Shown piece after piece: positions 10,868-21,680 of a DNA stretch of 64,000 nucleotides. How positions within the stretch are numbered: the stretch's first letter is position 1; each line of letters begins with the position of its first letter. A program made the position numbers and the translations under genes. Source of the stretch: Plutella xylostella (taxonomy: Eukaryota > Arthropoda > Insecta > Lepidoptera > Plutellidae); the NCBI RefSeq assembly GCF_932276165.1, contig NC_063984.1, forward strand, positions 1,991,501-2,055,500. Reading direction: 5' to 3'. A model generated the notes under the pieces. That model had not been told where the DNA came from and made no database searches. It saw only the letters and a program-made list of their open reading frames with translations.

Positions 10868-11757
10868 GTTATTAATTAGGCAATTTTGTTGTTCACACAA
10901 GTCATTGTTGTTACATATCAATGATTGTAAAAGTGTGTGTAAATCCTTAAATACTACGCTCATGCCATTGTCATTGATCATGCCGCTGCGGCCATAGAAC
11001 ATATCAACATCGTAAGAGAGGTTTAGGTTAGAGTCCAGAAAATAAGCATGCTCATGTGATAATATATCTAAATAGAGTAATTTATTAAATGTCTCCACTC
11101 TCCAATTAAACATGTTTGTATTTTGTCCACAGTTGTATGTCGGAGCACAAATAATAATGTTTGTATGCTTTAGTTTCGATAATGTTTCTCTTATGTATAG
11201 AACCAAATCTACGTAATCCCTAGTCGTCTTGAAATCACATTCACCGATTAGTAGAATGCAGAAATCGTTCATCGTGTACCCGCTCAACTTTCTTTCGATT
11301 CCTGATAAAAGCTGGCGTGCACTGACACCGGGAGTAACATAGTGCAGTATTTCAGTTTTTTCTGTAAAAGTTTGCTTCCCTATTGATAGGATGTCATTAG
11401 TTTTATTAGTACTGATTATACATATTTTTCTTTTTATTGATTTTGGTTCTGTTGGTGTCGTTTTTGTAGGGTTCACATGTTTGTTTTTTGTGGCATGTTT
11501 TTGACTATTTTGCCTACCGGTGCAAGGTATAGACTGGTTTTTCTCAGAATGTTCCGTCGTTTCTACATTGCATGATGATGTACTTGCTGAAGGAATAAAC
11601 TTTTTATGTTTCTGCTGTTCTATTAGTGAAGTTTTTTCAATCGGGATTTGTTTTGAAGGCGTCCCTTTCTTCTTCCTTGGAGTTAAGAGCTTATTGTTTG
11701 AGGTTTGACTAAGTTTTTTTAATATTTCATTTTCTTTCTGCAGTGTAGTATGAGTGA
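10287..11757 (-). mobile_element. CR1-group LINE fragment, copy 1
   Basis: A minus-strand segment holds the C-terminal two thirds of ORF1 and the first part of the ORF2 endonuclease. It is cut at both ends: upstream of a coiled-coil remnant (LQKENEILKKL) near 11755, and inside the endonuclease near 10287. It lies head to head with copy 2, about 120 bp away. Confidence 0.8.
10808..11757 (-). pseudogene. CR1-group ORF1 fragment with esterase-like domain
   Basis: An open frame of about 315 codons without a proper start, truncated at its 5' end. It begins in a coiled-coil remnant and passes through a Lys/Thr/Ser-rich linker. It then enters a domain resembling the esterase (SGNH/GDSL-like) domain described in CR1-clade ORF1 proteins, with CILLIGECDF, NIIICAPTY and NWRVETFNKLLYLD, and ends DFFRL. 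Family ORF1 proteins bind LINE RNA and may act as chaperones; the esterase role is unsettled. It aligns best with the 60-kb copy. I see no internal stop; the damage is truncation. Confidence 0.75.
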
Positions 11758-11783
11758 GTTAAGTATGATGAAAAAGGAACAAT

Positions 11784-11875
11784 ACAGGGTGTTGCAAAGG
11801 GTATACTAAGCCGAAACCTACATGTGCAGCATGTTATATCTAAGCCCGAAACTGAAATCAGAAACGGAACGACAC
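11784..11875. mobile_element. Left arm of CAGGGTGTTGC MITE, split by CR1 copy 2
   Basis: ACAGGGTGTTGCAAAGGGTA and then ACCTACATGTGCAGCATG form the left arm. The matching right arm resumes at about 17641 and shows the complementary ACATGCTGCACATGT. The CR1 insertion therefore occurred inside the MITE. The intact relative is at 41252-41513. Confidence 0.75.
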
Positions 11876-12346
11876 CGTGTGTTTGTAAACATTATAATCT
11901 CAGAGCTCCATATATTTAATTCATAAAAACAAGTAAATCAGTGCTTAGTGTCCGCCAAAATACCTGATAAATCAAGACCTAACCTCACCTCGTCTAGTGC
12001 AACTAGTGAAATCGAGTCTGTACTCCCATTTTGGAAGATATCCTGAACTCAAGGTACACAAATCGGATCTATTGTTTTCAATTCATTGTGGTTTTGAATT
12101 CAAATTACGCATAAACTGCCACAAAACGATATTTTACGAAAACTCATGGTAAACAAACACATACATTGACCAATCAGCTGTTCACAAAACGTCAAGAAAC
12201 CGATGTTGCCAGAAATAAAAATCAAATAAGGCTGTCACTACACCGGCGATTCATAACTTTTTCGAGTTGCGTTCCATTTCACGAAAATAAATTAAATTAC
12301 ATAAACGTTATTCCGTATTCTGAGATTTGATATAAGAGCGAATACC
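11876..12346 (+). promoter_or_regulatory. CR1 5' UTR shared with the 60-kb copy
   Basis: This block is almost identical, by eye well above 90 percent, to 59867-60335. The match stops abruptly after GCGAATACC in both. LINE 5' UTRs normally hold the internal promoter, so promoter function is a family-based inference. Confidence 0.6.
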
Positions 12347-12425
12347 AATATTGTTGGATCTTTTTGGTACTGCTACTCGACAACAGAGGGCACTGAAATA
12401 TATTAAATAACAAAATTACTGCAAC

Positions 12426-13880
12426 ATGACACCAAGCATCCTTATATGTGGTAAATGCCATAAAAAATGTCGAAAGAACGACTATTTACAATGTGCAACT
12501 TGTAAACAAATATTATGTCTAGATGACTGCTCGAATATGTCTAGAAAATTATATATGATTATGGAATCAGCTAAGAGACTAGGATGGAAGTGTACGAAAT
12601 GCATTCAAAAGTCAAGTACCCCTATTTCAAGAAGACCTACACATTCTACATCCCTTAAAATTAAAACAGCTACTTCCACTGTCACACAGATGTCCTGCAC
12701 TCCTGTAATCCATGAAAACGTAACCCAGCGTAGGAAAGAAATCGTAAACATTCCGACAGACAATTCTTTCGAATCCTTGTCAGACTCTATTGATTCCAAA
12801 AGTGAAGATGAATGCAGCTCAAATAATAGGCATATTCAAAACAATAATTGGACATCAAGCATTTCGAAAAGTAGAAGTTGCCCAGAACTACATAACATAA
12901 GAATAAAAAATGAACTAGAAAAACTTATAGAAAAAGTATCTAGCCTAGAAATACAACTGAAATCAGCTGAAAAAGAAATAGAAACAATGCTATCAGAAAA
13001 TTTTAATTTGAAAAATGAGGTGACGAGATATAAAAATAAAGTTGACCACCTTACAAAATTATGTCTCACATCAAACAATGGTACTAAAAAGGGGAAAAAA
13101 AGGAAGTGCAAAAACAGTAATAAAACAATGCCTAACCTATTCTCAGACCTACCAGACTGTTCTATAGATTTACTGGAGGAGTCAGTCATTTCGGAGGGCG
13201 AACCGAGGTCACCGATCAGCGTCAATGAATCTCACGCAAAACTGAATCGAGCTAAAGTACAAAAGGATGCCTGCTCAGAGCCTAAGAAGACCTACAACAA
13301 AGTCAAATTGTGCATTCTAAGCAACAGAACACAGAGTGGAGCTTGTGATGTACTGGACAGTACCTTTAATTCAACTAAGTACACATACTGTCATTACAGA
13401 AACACGAACGCAAAACTTGAAGCACTCCTAGCAAATATTGATAAGAAAGTAGAGGGTTTTACTATGTCTGATTACTGTATTTTAATGATTGGAGAGACCG
13501 ATTTTCTCAATACTAATAACTATGTAGAACTCGTCACCACTCTAAGACAAACAATATTAAAACTTACTCATACTAATGTCATAATATGTTTACCAACTTA
13601 CATTTGTGGAGCTGGATTATATAATTGTAGAGTGGAAACTTTTAATAATCTTATGTGCCTTGATATCTTAACTCATAATTATGCTATATTGTTTGATAGT
13701 AACCATGACTTGACTTACAGTATGTTCTCAGAACGCACAGGCAGATTAAATTCTTACGGGCTACAACATATATGTGAAAACGTCAACGAGATCATCAAAA
13801 CATTGATAGAATCTTCAAATAATCTCAATATTAGAGCCACAGTAGGCCAATACCCGAATAATACCAAGTTTTTTCGTTAA
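12426..13880 (+). CDS. CR1-group ORF1 protein with PHD-like finger, coiled coil and esterase-like domain
   Basis: 484 aa, intact. Residues 8-59 form a cysteine-rich PHD-like zinc finger with pairs C8/C11, C23/C26, C31/C35 and C56/C59; the usual PHD histidine seems to be replaced by cysteine. A Ser/Thr-rich linker follows, then a coiled coil (about 160-215), a basic cluster (KKGKKRKCKNSNK, about 223) and a C-terminal esterase-like domain (about 290-465) with CILMIGETDF, NVIICLPTY and RVETFNNLMCLD. In the family, ORF1 proteins package the LINE RNA, and PHD and esterase modules are established for CR1. Start: the first ATG after the 5' UTR, directly before the finger. The protein ends KFFR, the same C-terminal signature (FFR/LFR) as in the other two copies. 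Confidence 0.85.
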   Translation: MTPSILICGKCHKKCRKNDYLQCATCKQILCLDDCSNMSRKLYMIMESAKRLGWKCTKCIQKSSTPISRRPTHSTSLKIKTATSTVTQMSCTPVIHENVTQRRKEIVNIPTDNSFESLSDSIDSKSEDECSSNNRHIQNNNWTSSISKSRSCPELHNIRIKNELEKLIEKVSSLEIQLKSAEKEIETMLSENFNLKNEVTRYKNKVDHLTKLCLTSNNGTKKGKKRKCKNSNKTMPNLFSDLPDCSIDLLEESVISEGEPRSPISVNESHAKLNRAKVQKDACSEPKKTYNKVKLCILSNRTQSGACDVLDSTFNSTKYTYCHYRNTNAKLEALLANIDKKVEGFTMSDYCILMIGETDFLNTNNYVELVTTLRQTILKLTHTNVIICLPTYICGAGLYNCRVETFNNLMCLDILTHNYAILFDSNHDLTYSMFSERTGRLNSYGLQHICENVNEIIKTLIESSNNLNIRATVGQYPNNTKFFR

Positions 13881-13921
13881 TAAAACAAAAACAACTCTAC
13901 CTAGTAAGCCTTCTTCACTCT

Positions 13922-16753
13922 CATACACAAACTTCACCAAAACATAGCATCCTTAATTAAAAAAAGTGAATTATTATCGATATATCTTAACGAGTTAGAA
14001 GAAAATAATAAACCTGTTGATGTTCTATGTATAACAGAACACTTCATGCTTCCTGAACATGAAGACCTCTTATGTATACCAAACTTCAAGCTTACCACCA
14101 CATATTCTCGAAATAAGAAACGTGGAGGAAGCTGCATACTTGTCCGGAAAGGACTGGAGTATAAAGTGCTGAACGAAATTAATAATTGTTCCCAAAAGGA
14201 TATATTCGAGTGTTGCGCTATTGAATTATCTGAACATAAAACAATTGTAATTTGTGTATATAGAACCCCAACTAAAAACTCTATGAAGGTGACAGAATTC
14301 CTAGAGAGATTAGAAATGGTCCTAGTCAAAGTGACAAAAAATGCGACAAGAAAATAATACTATGCGGCGACTTCAACTTTGACATACTAAAGAAAACTTA
14401 TCAATCCACTAACTTTGAAAATTTAATTCTAAGATACAACCTTAGGTTAGAAATTAGAGAGCCTACTAGAATACGCAGTCAAACATGTCTGGATAACTTC
14501 GCACATAATGTAAAGGGTTGTCAGGGTGAAGTTATCGAATATGGTTTATCAGATCACACAGCCCAGCTGCTTACATGTCCAGTAAAAAAAACTTACTCGC
14601 TGAAAACATGGCGCATAAACAGACGAGATTTCAATAAAAATAACCTGATTAAGTTTAAAGAGTGTATTGACAACCTCTCATTTTTCGATGTTTATGAAAC
14701 TAAAGATGTAAATACTGCATACGACAAATTTATTGACCTATTCAGACTTTTCTATGACCTCTGCTTTCCAATAAAAGTAATAAAGGTAACATCCAGAAAA
14801 AAACCTCAATGGATCTCTTCTGGAATAAAAAAATGCAGTAAAATTAAAAGACAATATCTATGGGCCTATCGGTCTCATCCAACGCTACAAAACAAAGCGA
14901 CGCTTAAGTTGTATTCAACTAGATTAAAGAATATTATTAATCGTACCCAACGGGCTCAAAATATCCATCACATTAACACAGCTGAATGCAAAACAAAAGC
15001 AGTATGGCAAATAATAAATAAATATAAATCAAACTATGTAAGAGAAGAAATAAGTCGAATCATGAATGGCAATGAAACCATTACGGACCCATACAAAATT
15101 GCGGACGCATTTAACAATTTTTTCATTGACGAACCGCAAACTCTATCATCTGACTCAAAGAACCATAATATAAAAAATAATGTACAAACCCTTTTTCTGA
15201 CACCCTCCTTACCCACTGACATAGTCAAAATTATAAAAAATATAAAAAATACATCTAGCGTAGGTTACGATGGAGTATCAACCAACGTCATAAAAATGGT
15301 CGCTGAAGCTCTATCATTTCCGCTAAGTTACATTATTAATTTAAGCATCACAGATGGGATATTTCCCACTAAACTGAAAACATCTGTAATAATACCAATG
15401 CATAAAAAAGAAAATAAAGAACTTATGAAATATTATCGACCAATCGCACTTCTTTCCGTCTTCTCCAAAGTTTTTGAAAAATATATATATAACAACATTT
15501 ATAACTTTTTAGAGAAATTTAGCATATTAGTAAAAGAACAAAATGGCTTTCGCAGGAACACCTCAATAAACATGGCTTTCTATCAACTTTTAAAAAATAC
15601 AATACACAATATGGACATCAAAAAAAGCACATGTGCTATTTTCATGGATATGAAAAAAGCCTTTGATCTTGTAAACCACAAGCTTCTTTTAAATAAACTC
15701 GAATGTTACGGAATACGCGGAAATATATTAAAACTTATACAATCTTACCTTAGCGACAGAAACCAACTAGTAGAAATATCAAAAATTGACTTATTATCAA
15801 AATCTGAAATAAAATATCAATCTAAACTTAGAAGTAATAATCGTGGAGTTCCGCAGGGTAGCGTATTGGGGCCACTTTTATTTCTTTTATATATAAATGA
15901 TCTCCCGTTGTGCGTAGAATATCCCATGGTTTTATTTGCCGACGACAGCACTCTTATCGTTGAATGTAACAATCCAATAGATTATGAAAGAGACATAAAT
16001 CAATCACTTGTATCTATTACAGAATGGCTAACTAAGAATGACCTTATTATTAGCATAGAAAAAACTAAATTAATGCATTTTTACCAAAGGATAGCACCAG
16101 TCTCTATAAATGTTGCTTGTCTAGGAGAACCAATTGAAACTGTGTCGGTCACTCGTTTCCTAGGGTTAATGATCGATAGCGGTCTAACATGGAAAGCTCA
16201 AATAGACCATATATGTAAAAAGTTAAGTCGCTCCGCATATGCTCTTAGAAAACTGTCAGAAGTTGTCGATATAAGCACAACAGTCATAGCATATCACGGA
16301 TATGTGTCCTCGATCATTAGATATGCAATTTTATTTTGGGGCAACTCAACCGACAAAGAGAAAGCCTTTAAGGCCCAAAAAAAATGTATAAGAGCGATGT
16401 ATAGACTCAAACAGACTGACTCGTGTAAACCCTACTTCACAAAATTTCGATTATTAACTCTGCCATGTATGTACATTTTTGAAGTTGCAATGTTCATAAA
16501 ATGTAATCCAGATCTTTTCAAAACAAAGGGATGTGTAACTAATAGGGCAGGCCGAAATAGAGATAAACTATACACAGAATCTTCACATACCACACTGCTA
16601 CAAAAGAGTTTAATCTGCATGGGACCTAAGATTTACAATAAACTACCTAATCATTTAAGAAACCTTGACATACCTAAATTTAAGAATGCTCTAACATCAA
16701 TGTTGCTTGACAAATGCTATTATTCAGTTCAGGACTATTTTAATGATTACTAA
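13922..16753 (+). pseudogene. CR1-group ORF2: endonuclease and reverse transcriptase, one frameshift
   Basis: The endonuclease part (LHQNI, CITEH, CVYRTPTKNS) runs to an A-rich tract near 14335-14356. There the frame meets a stop and continues in another frame with CGDFNFD and LSDHTAQL. From 14909 to 16753 a 614-codon open frame holds a complete RT with recognisable motifs: YRPIALLSVFSKVFEK, FMDMKKAFD (catalytic Asp), GVPQGSVLGPLLFLLYINDL, FADDST (catalytic Asp pair) and FLGLMID. A C-terminal tail of family type follows. All RT catalytic residues are present, so the copy is recently degraded rather than old. The link between the ORF1 stop and this frame also differs from copies 1 and 3 and may contain a second small indel. 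Confidence 0.85.
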
Positions 16754-17640
16754 TTTTATTTTGTATTTTATCACTATAATTAATTAATGAACTTATGTGA
16801 AAATTTATTCAATTGACTGCACAAATTACTAACTAACTTACTTCGAAATCGATAAGTTTTGGTCAGTCAACTTATATTTGAATTGAGATGTAACATTTTG
16901 TTTCGATGTTTTTGTGACTTACCTTCGTTTATTTCGGATATAATTAATTAGGTATTAATAGTTAACATGCAAGTTATATCTTGATTTGTACTAAGTTAAT
17001 GCACTTAGGTACATATATAATTAAGAATATTGGTGGTTAAATAAATTATAAGTAGGTAAGTACTAGATTATATCGCCTTTATGCATAATATAGGTACTTA
17101 AACTTGCCTTCCTTAATTGATATTGTTTTTAACATAGGTACATAGCGTACTCCCCTGTGATTGTTTCCCCCAACTGTTTGTTTGTTAGTTTTGTACTGCT
17201 GTTATAAGCGCATTGTAATAGGTATTTTTATACTGAACTAGATATAAGCGCATTCTAATTTAACGCAATTTATCACATATTGTAATCTTAATTAGGATAA
17301 TAATGGCATATAATATCTTAAGGATAATCTGTTATTTAACTTTTTGTAGACGTGTTAGTCTGGTAAAAGTAGGTCCTTTTAAATTAAGTTAAACTAAGAC
17401 TGTAGTCTAATGTTTATGTATTTTGCTTATGATTAATAAAGAACTTTGAAAATCAATCAAAATCAAATCAACTAACTTACTTGTAAATAGGTGTGTCTTT
17501 GTAATATATTTGTATATAAATTTGTACGCCATTAATTTGAGCAAAGCATGGAGCACACTATATGCATTTAGTATAAGACCTTTATTGTAACCACCCATGT
17601 TTACAAATAAATATATTTGATTTGATTTTGATTTGATTTG
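16754..17640 (+). other. 3' UTR of CR1 copy 2
   Basis: AT-rich, with a repeated motif ATAAGCGCATT (near 17205 and 17245), an AATAAAGAA near 17434, and a TTTGAT-type repeat at the end where the MITE right arm resumes. Confidence 0.6.
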
Positions 17641-17789
17641 AATATAAAAATTCGCGAAAAAAAATATTCATTTTCCATAGAAACTTTGTTGGTCACGCGA
17701 CTTTTTACTATGGAAAATTAATTTTTTTTTCGCGAATTTCCAAATTCTGATTTCGGTTTTGGGCTAAGATATAACATGCTGCACATGTA
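17641..17789. mobile_element. Right part of the split CAGGGTGTTGC MITE
   Basis: Contains both inner arms of the hairpin (AATTCGCGAAAAAAAATATT mirrored by a T-run and TCGCGAATT) and ends at GCTGCACATGT. The terminal 35 bp or so of the right arm are missing. Confidence 0.7.
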
Positions 17790-18230
17790 TTGTATTCAAT
17801 TTAATTTAATCAGTAATAAAGTTCTGGAGTCATTTGTGTGTTTTATAAGAAGTTCCTTGGGATAGGTAGATTTATCATAATTTTTATTGAAATCCTACTA
17901 CCTGTAAGGCAATCCTACTACCTGTAAACATATTTTACTATTACTTAGTGTATACTTTAACTTTCAATGAAATTAATGACTGTACGAACTAACATTGTAT
18001 AGTTGGCTCATTTACTCCATGTTTCAACGCTTTACGGTACAATATATGGAAGTAATAAGAACTATATTTGTTTATAACATAAACAAACATAGACTCACTG
18101 TATAAAGCTGCTCAAATAATTATAGATCTAACTTCACTTACAGGTAAGTAATTAATTTGGTAATATATGTATTATGTTTATTAATATTAGTTGCAGAATA
18201 GCAGAAACTATCGTTTTATGTTAGCAATCA
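17790..18230. other. Intergenic
   Basis: AT-rich; a 20-bp direct repeat (ATCCTACTACCTGTAA, twice near 17890-17928). No gene seen. Confidence 0.35.
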
Positions 18231-18565
18231 GAGTCGTGAGCACAAGTTTCGATCCTTCGTTAACGCTGCGTATCGTCAACTGTCACTGTCAAAATGTAAG
18301 GCAAAGTTAGTTCCAAAAGTGACATTTGTTTTTTCCATATAATGTTAGGTGGAATTTCACCAAACGCTAAACGTATTTAGTAGCCTGTCATACGTCTGTC
18401 AGTTAGTACAAAATGTATTTAAAATTTGATTTAAATACGTTTAGCGTTTGGTAAAAGTGACCCTTCGTGTAGATTCGAAAATAGTATCGAATCCTGTGCT
18501 CGCTGCACAGTGACAGTTGACGATACGCAACGTTAACGGAGGTTCGAAACTTGTGCTCGCGACTC
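18231..18565. mobile_element. Nested hairpin elements
   Basis: The outer inverted repeat starts GAGTCGTGAGCACAAGTTTC and ends GAAACTTGTGCTCGCGACTC, with arms of about 60 bp that also contain GTATCGTCAACTGTCACTG. Inside it, 18354-18459 is a second hairpin with arms CACCAAACGCTAAACGTATT and its complement. This is best read as one MITE inserted in another. Confidence 0.7.
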
Positions 18566-18587
18566 AGTACTGGGTAATGACTCGATG

Positions 18588-18735
18588 TACAGTCAGCTGC
18601 ATAAGTATCTGTACACTTTTGTACCTTGTCAAACTCACAAACTGCCTATATAAACCAAAAAAATACTGTCACTTTATTATGTAGATTCGTTTGACAAGGA
18701 TCAAAAGTGTATAGTTACTTATGTAGCTGACCGTA
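18588..18735. mobile_element. TACAGTCAGCTGCATAAGTA MITE
   Basis: 148-bp palindromic element. The left end TACAGTCAGCTGCATAAGTA is mirrored by TACTTATGTAGCTGACCGTA, with inner arms CACTTTTG/CAAAAGTG. TA at both ends fits a Tc1/mariner-type target. Confidence 0.75.
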
Positions 18736-19444
18736 CCTATCAATTATTCTGGGCCATTAATATAACCAAAACCGTGTAGCAATTATAAATCATAATTATA
18801 TCTCGTTTGCTTCGTCAACTTAGGTAATAGTTGCAACTAAAACACATACATTTTCCTTGTTATTTACTACCATAACATGGGGCGATGGGACGCATATTCA
18901 GGTCAAGTCAACAAACAAGTTATTACGTTAAGGAAACAGTTTCGTATTTCACGTTGCACTTAGGAGCTTATTTAAGTAGGTACAAGGTATTTTTTATTCA
19001 TTGCTAAAACTATATTTTAATTAAATTATTAATCCTACAGGATTAGACAAAAAGTTCAAAACAAAAAGAACAAAATATATGCAATTAATTACCTAAAAAA
19101 GTATAGTATAGTATAGTAGTTTATCCATACTTAAAATACTACATTACTTAATACTAGTTATGGACTATACAATTCAGAAACATACATAAAACATATCTTG
19201 TTTTGCTTAACTAGTTAATTAATGGTTTTACAAATTAATATTACCTACTATGCTAAGAAACTGCAAGTCATTCTAGCAGAATACGTTGAGTGAAAAACTT
19301 TTTCCGTACCAGTTGCACCAGTTTTTTTAACATATTTTTGGAACATCCTGTACAAGCTATCTTAACTAACGTAGTCGCTGACCGCAGTCATGTGTTATGT
19401 CTTATGTATTGTGTTGGACAGAACATAACGCCTCGCACGAGCTA
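18736..19444. other. Intergenic
   Basis: AT-rich with no recognisable repeat or coding structure. A short TATAG repeat lies near 19100-19115. Confidence 0.35.
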
Positions 19445-19602
19445 GGAGGGTTACTCTATACAGACGAAATACGAACGAAACGAGCGAGAGCTGTCGTGCA
19501 ATAAGCACGTTTAACACAACGAGATAGCGTCGAGGCTCGCGCAGCAGCACTCCAAAACTTTGTTTTTCGTCACGTCTTTTTTTTTATATAGAGTGACCCT
19601 CC
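19445..19602. mobile_element. MITE with ends GGAGGGTTACTCTATA
   Basis: 158 bp; the right end TATAGAGTGACCCTCC complements the left with one mismatch. The internal GAGAGCTGTCGTGCAAT and CAACGAGATAG are shared with fragments at 9190-9290 and 23490-23575. Confidence 0.65.
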
Positions 19603-19738
19603 CAGTCCATAGAGTAATTTATTGAACGGCGGCCACTAAGTCGTATCATCCCTACGCGCATAAATTGCGCCCAAACGCCTCGGCCAACGAAATTTAAAAA
19701 ACTGAAGAAGTGGTTTAATCCCTGGCCTTGGATGTTAA

Positions 19739-19898
19739 TGCCAATTTCTCCATAGTCGGTTAGAGCACTTCTGCCTGGTTATAACCAGGGAGAAATGGTT
19801 GACTTTTGACACATCTGTCATGAAATTTATATGGGGATGACGTTTAATTTATAAATCAATCTCTGTCGGTGAGATAACCGACTATGGAGAAATTGGCA
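19739..19898. mobile_element. MITE of the TTAGTGCCAATTT family, clean copy
   Basis: 160 bp with inverted ends TGCCAATTTCTCCATAGTCG and CGACTATGGAGAAATTGGCA. Relatives are at 6534 and 34339. No coding capacity. Confidence 0.8.
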
Positions 19899-20477
19899 CT
19901 AAGGGCCCTACGACAAAAAGTTGTCAATGCCCTGATAAATCTGGCAAATTTGCTTTTAAAAACTTGTTCAACAATGTTTAAAGTATATTGTGGGTCAACC
20001 GGGGCCAAGTCGCCTATGGGGCTAATGCCTCGAATCCATTTATCTTCCGAACCACATACTTTAGAACTACTGGAGTCATCTGCTATCTATCTTTGGAACT
20101 CAAACTTTTACCACTGACCAATAGATGTCGTATCCGGGACAATTTTCTTAAATTATCTGCATTTGAATTTTTTCGCCTCTTTTGGCTTCCTCCGGTTTCC
20201 CGACACGTTTTTTTTAATCGTTCCAAATGTGTGTTTCTTTAAAAGAATCTATGTTTCCTAACTGTAAACACTGTTATTGTTTTGTTGCTTTACATATTGT
20301 TTTGATTATTTTATTGAAATAACGTAAGATTCTGACACAATATGCAATAAAAAAATTGTTGGTTTAGCTTTTTTTTTGGGGTAAATGCCTCTGGGCTGAT
20401 GGGGTTATTGCCTCTATTGCGGCGCAATAGCCCCATTTCCAGAGGTTCTAAACATTTTGTGTTATAATAAAAGTAGT

Positions 20478-21680
20478 TTATACACTCACGAGCAATGAAA
20501 AAGTTCCAGTGACATTAGCACCAAATTACTCCTACACGAAAAATACTAGGTTAATGACGCCTTCTACAATATTGAAGAACATTTAACCCGCCAGTGGTGA
20601 CGTGAATTTGACTTACATCGTTGGTGACGCCGGTCTCACGCACCGGGATTTTCAAACTTATTTTTTTTACTTAATTAACTACACATGCTACTTAAAATTA
20701 GTTTAATTTTAAAGATAAGTATTTGATTGACAATAAAACAAAGCATTATCATAAATCACGGCTCGTTTATTAGTCTTTTTACCATGGTACTTAGAACACT
20801 TAATATTTACATAATTTTTCACCTATCATCTTAAAAATTAAAAAAATACAACAATGATGTAATTTTTTATAACTAAGTCCACCTTTTATAGTTTTATAAC
20901 ACTACGAACTTCGTAAGAAAAAACAAAAATTTATTTACTTCTACCAAAAAAATAATAATAATAATACACTAAAAGTCATTGTTTCTCCACAGCCAAACAG
21001 TCTCTGCAAGACGGCACTTACATGGTCGTAACACATATATTTCTTACATTTTGTGACAAATATATTAAATTTTTCTGTTATTTTCGCTATCCACATTCAT
21101 AACATTGACAATTTTTTGAAGGTCCAGCTATCTCCGTCGTCATTTTCAAGGATATGCTGAAACTAGCAGATATTACTGTAAAAACTTATTGAAATCTATT
21201 AAGTACTTATATTAATATAAATACCTACAACTATCTATTAAAAATAGTTCAATCATGAAATTTACAATCACAAAACAAAAATACAGTCAAGAAAAATAAA
21301 AAAATTGTATGAAAAATTTAAAAAACATCTTTAAATTTGACTTACATAGTCGGTGACCCCGGTCTCACGCACCGGGTTGGCGCCAAAACTCCGAAACCTG
21401 CGCACGAGTCACCGTCGCGGGGTGGACTGACGATGGGGGATGGGAAATGAGGCAGCTACCCAAAATCACAACAAAAATCGATGGCTAGTGAGAAAGTTAT
21501 TCGACTTTTTCGAACCACCCGGTCTCACAGACATACACGTCACCACTGGCGGGTTAACAGCTTATCAGAATTAACATTCTTAGACTATAGTTGGATTCAA
21601 TCCAACTAAAACGTAAATAATTTGAATATATATTAGACTAAATGTTTTAAAAAATTGGCGTCATTTAGTGTCGACATTAT
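20478..21680. mobile_element. Mariner-type MITE interrupted by a piggyBac-type MITE
   Basis: The left end TACACTCACGAGCAATGAAA and TTACTCCTACACG match the intact MITE at 37026-37275. The sequence breaks at TTAA (20583) and resumes after 21557, with AAAAATTGGCGTCATTTAGT matching its right arm; the right terminus is lost. Confidence 0.65.
20587..21553. mobile_element. piggyBac-type non-autonomous element
   Basis: 967 bp flanked on both sides by TTAA (20583-20586 and 21554-21557). Terminal inverted repeats are CCCGCCAGTGGTGACGTG and CACGTCACCACTGGCGGG. The TTAA target and CCC-starting ends are characteristic of piggyBac. A subterminal motif GGTCTCACGCACCGGG occurs near 20630 and 21360, with a variant near 21520. 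No transposase frame. Confidence 0.85.

Larger units (their letters stand above)
11876..17640 (+). mobile_element. Nearly complete CR1-group LINE, copy 2
   Basis: About 5.8 kb in this order: 5' UTR (11876-12425), ORF1 (12426-13880), ORF2 (about 13922-16753), 3' UTR of about 0.9 kb, and a 3' terminus with TTTGAT repeats (17610-17640) as is usual for CR1/L2-type LINEs. ORF1 is intact; ORF2 has one frame disruption. Clade assignment (CR1 group, near Kiri or Daphne) rests on the PHD-like plus esterase-like ORF1 and the RT motif pattern. Confidence 0.85.
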
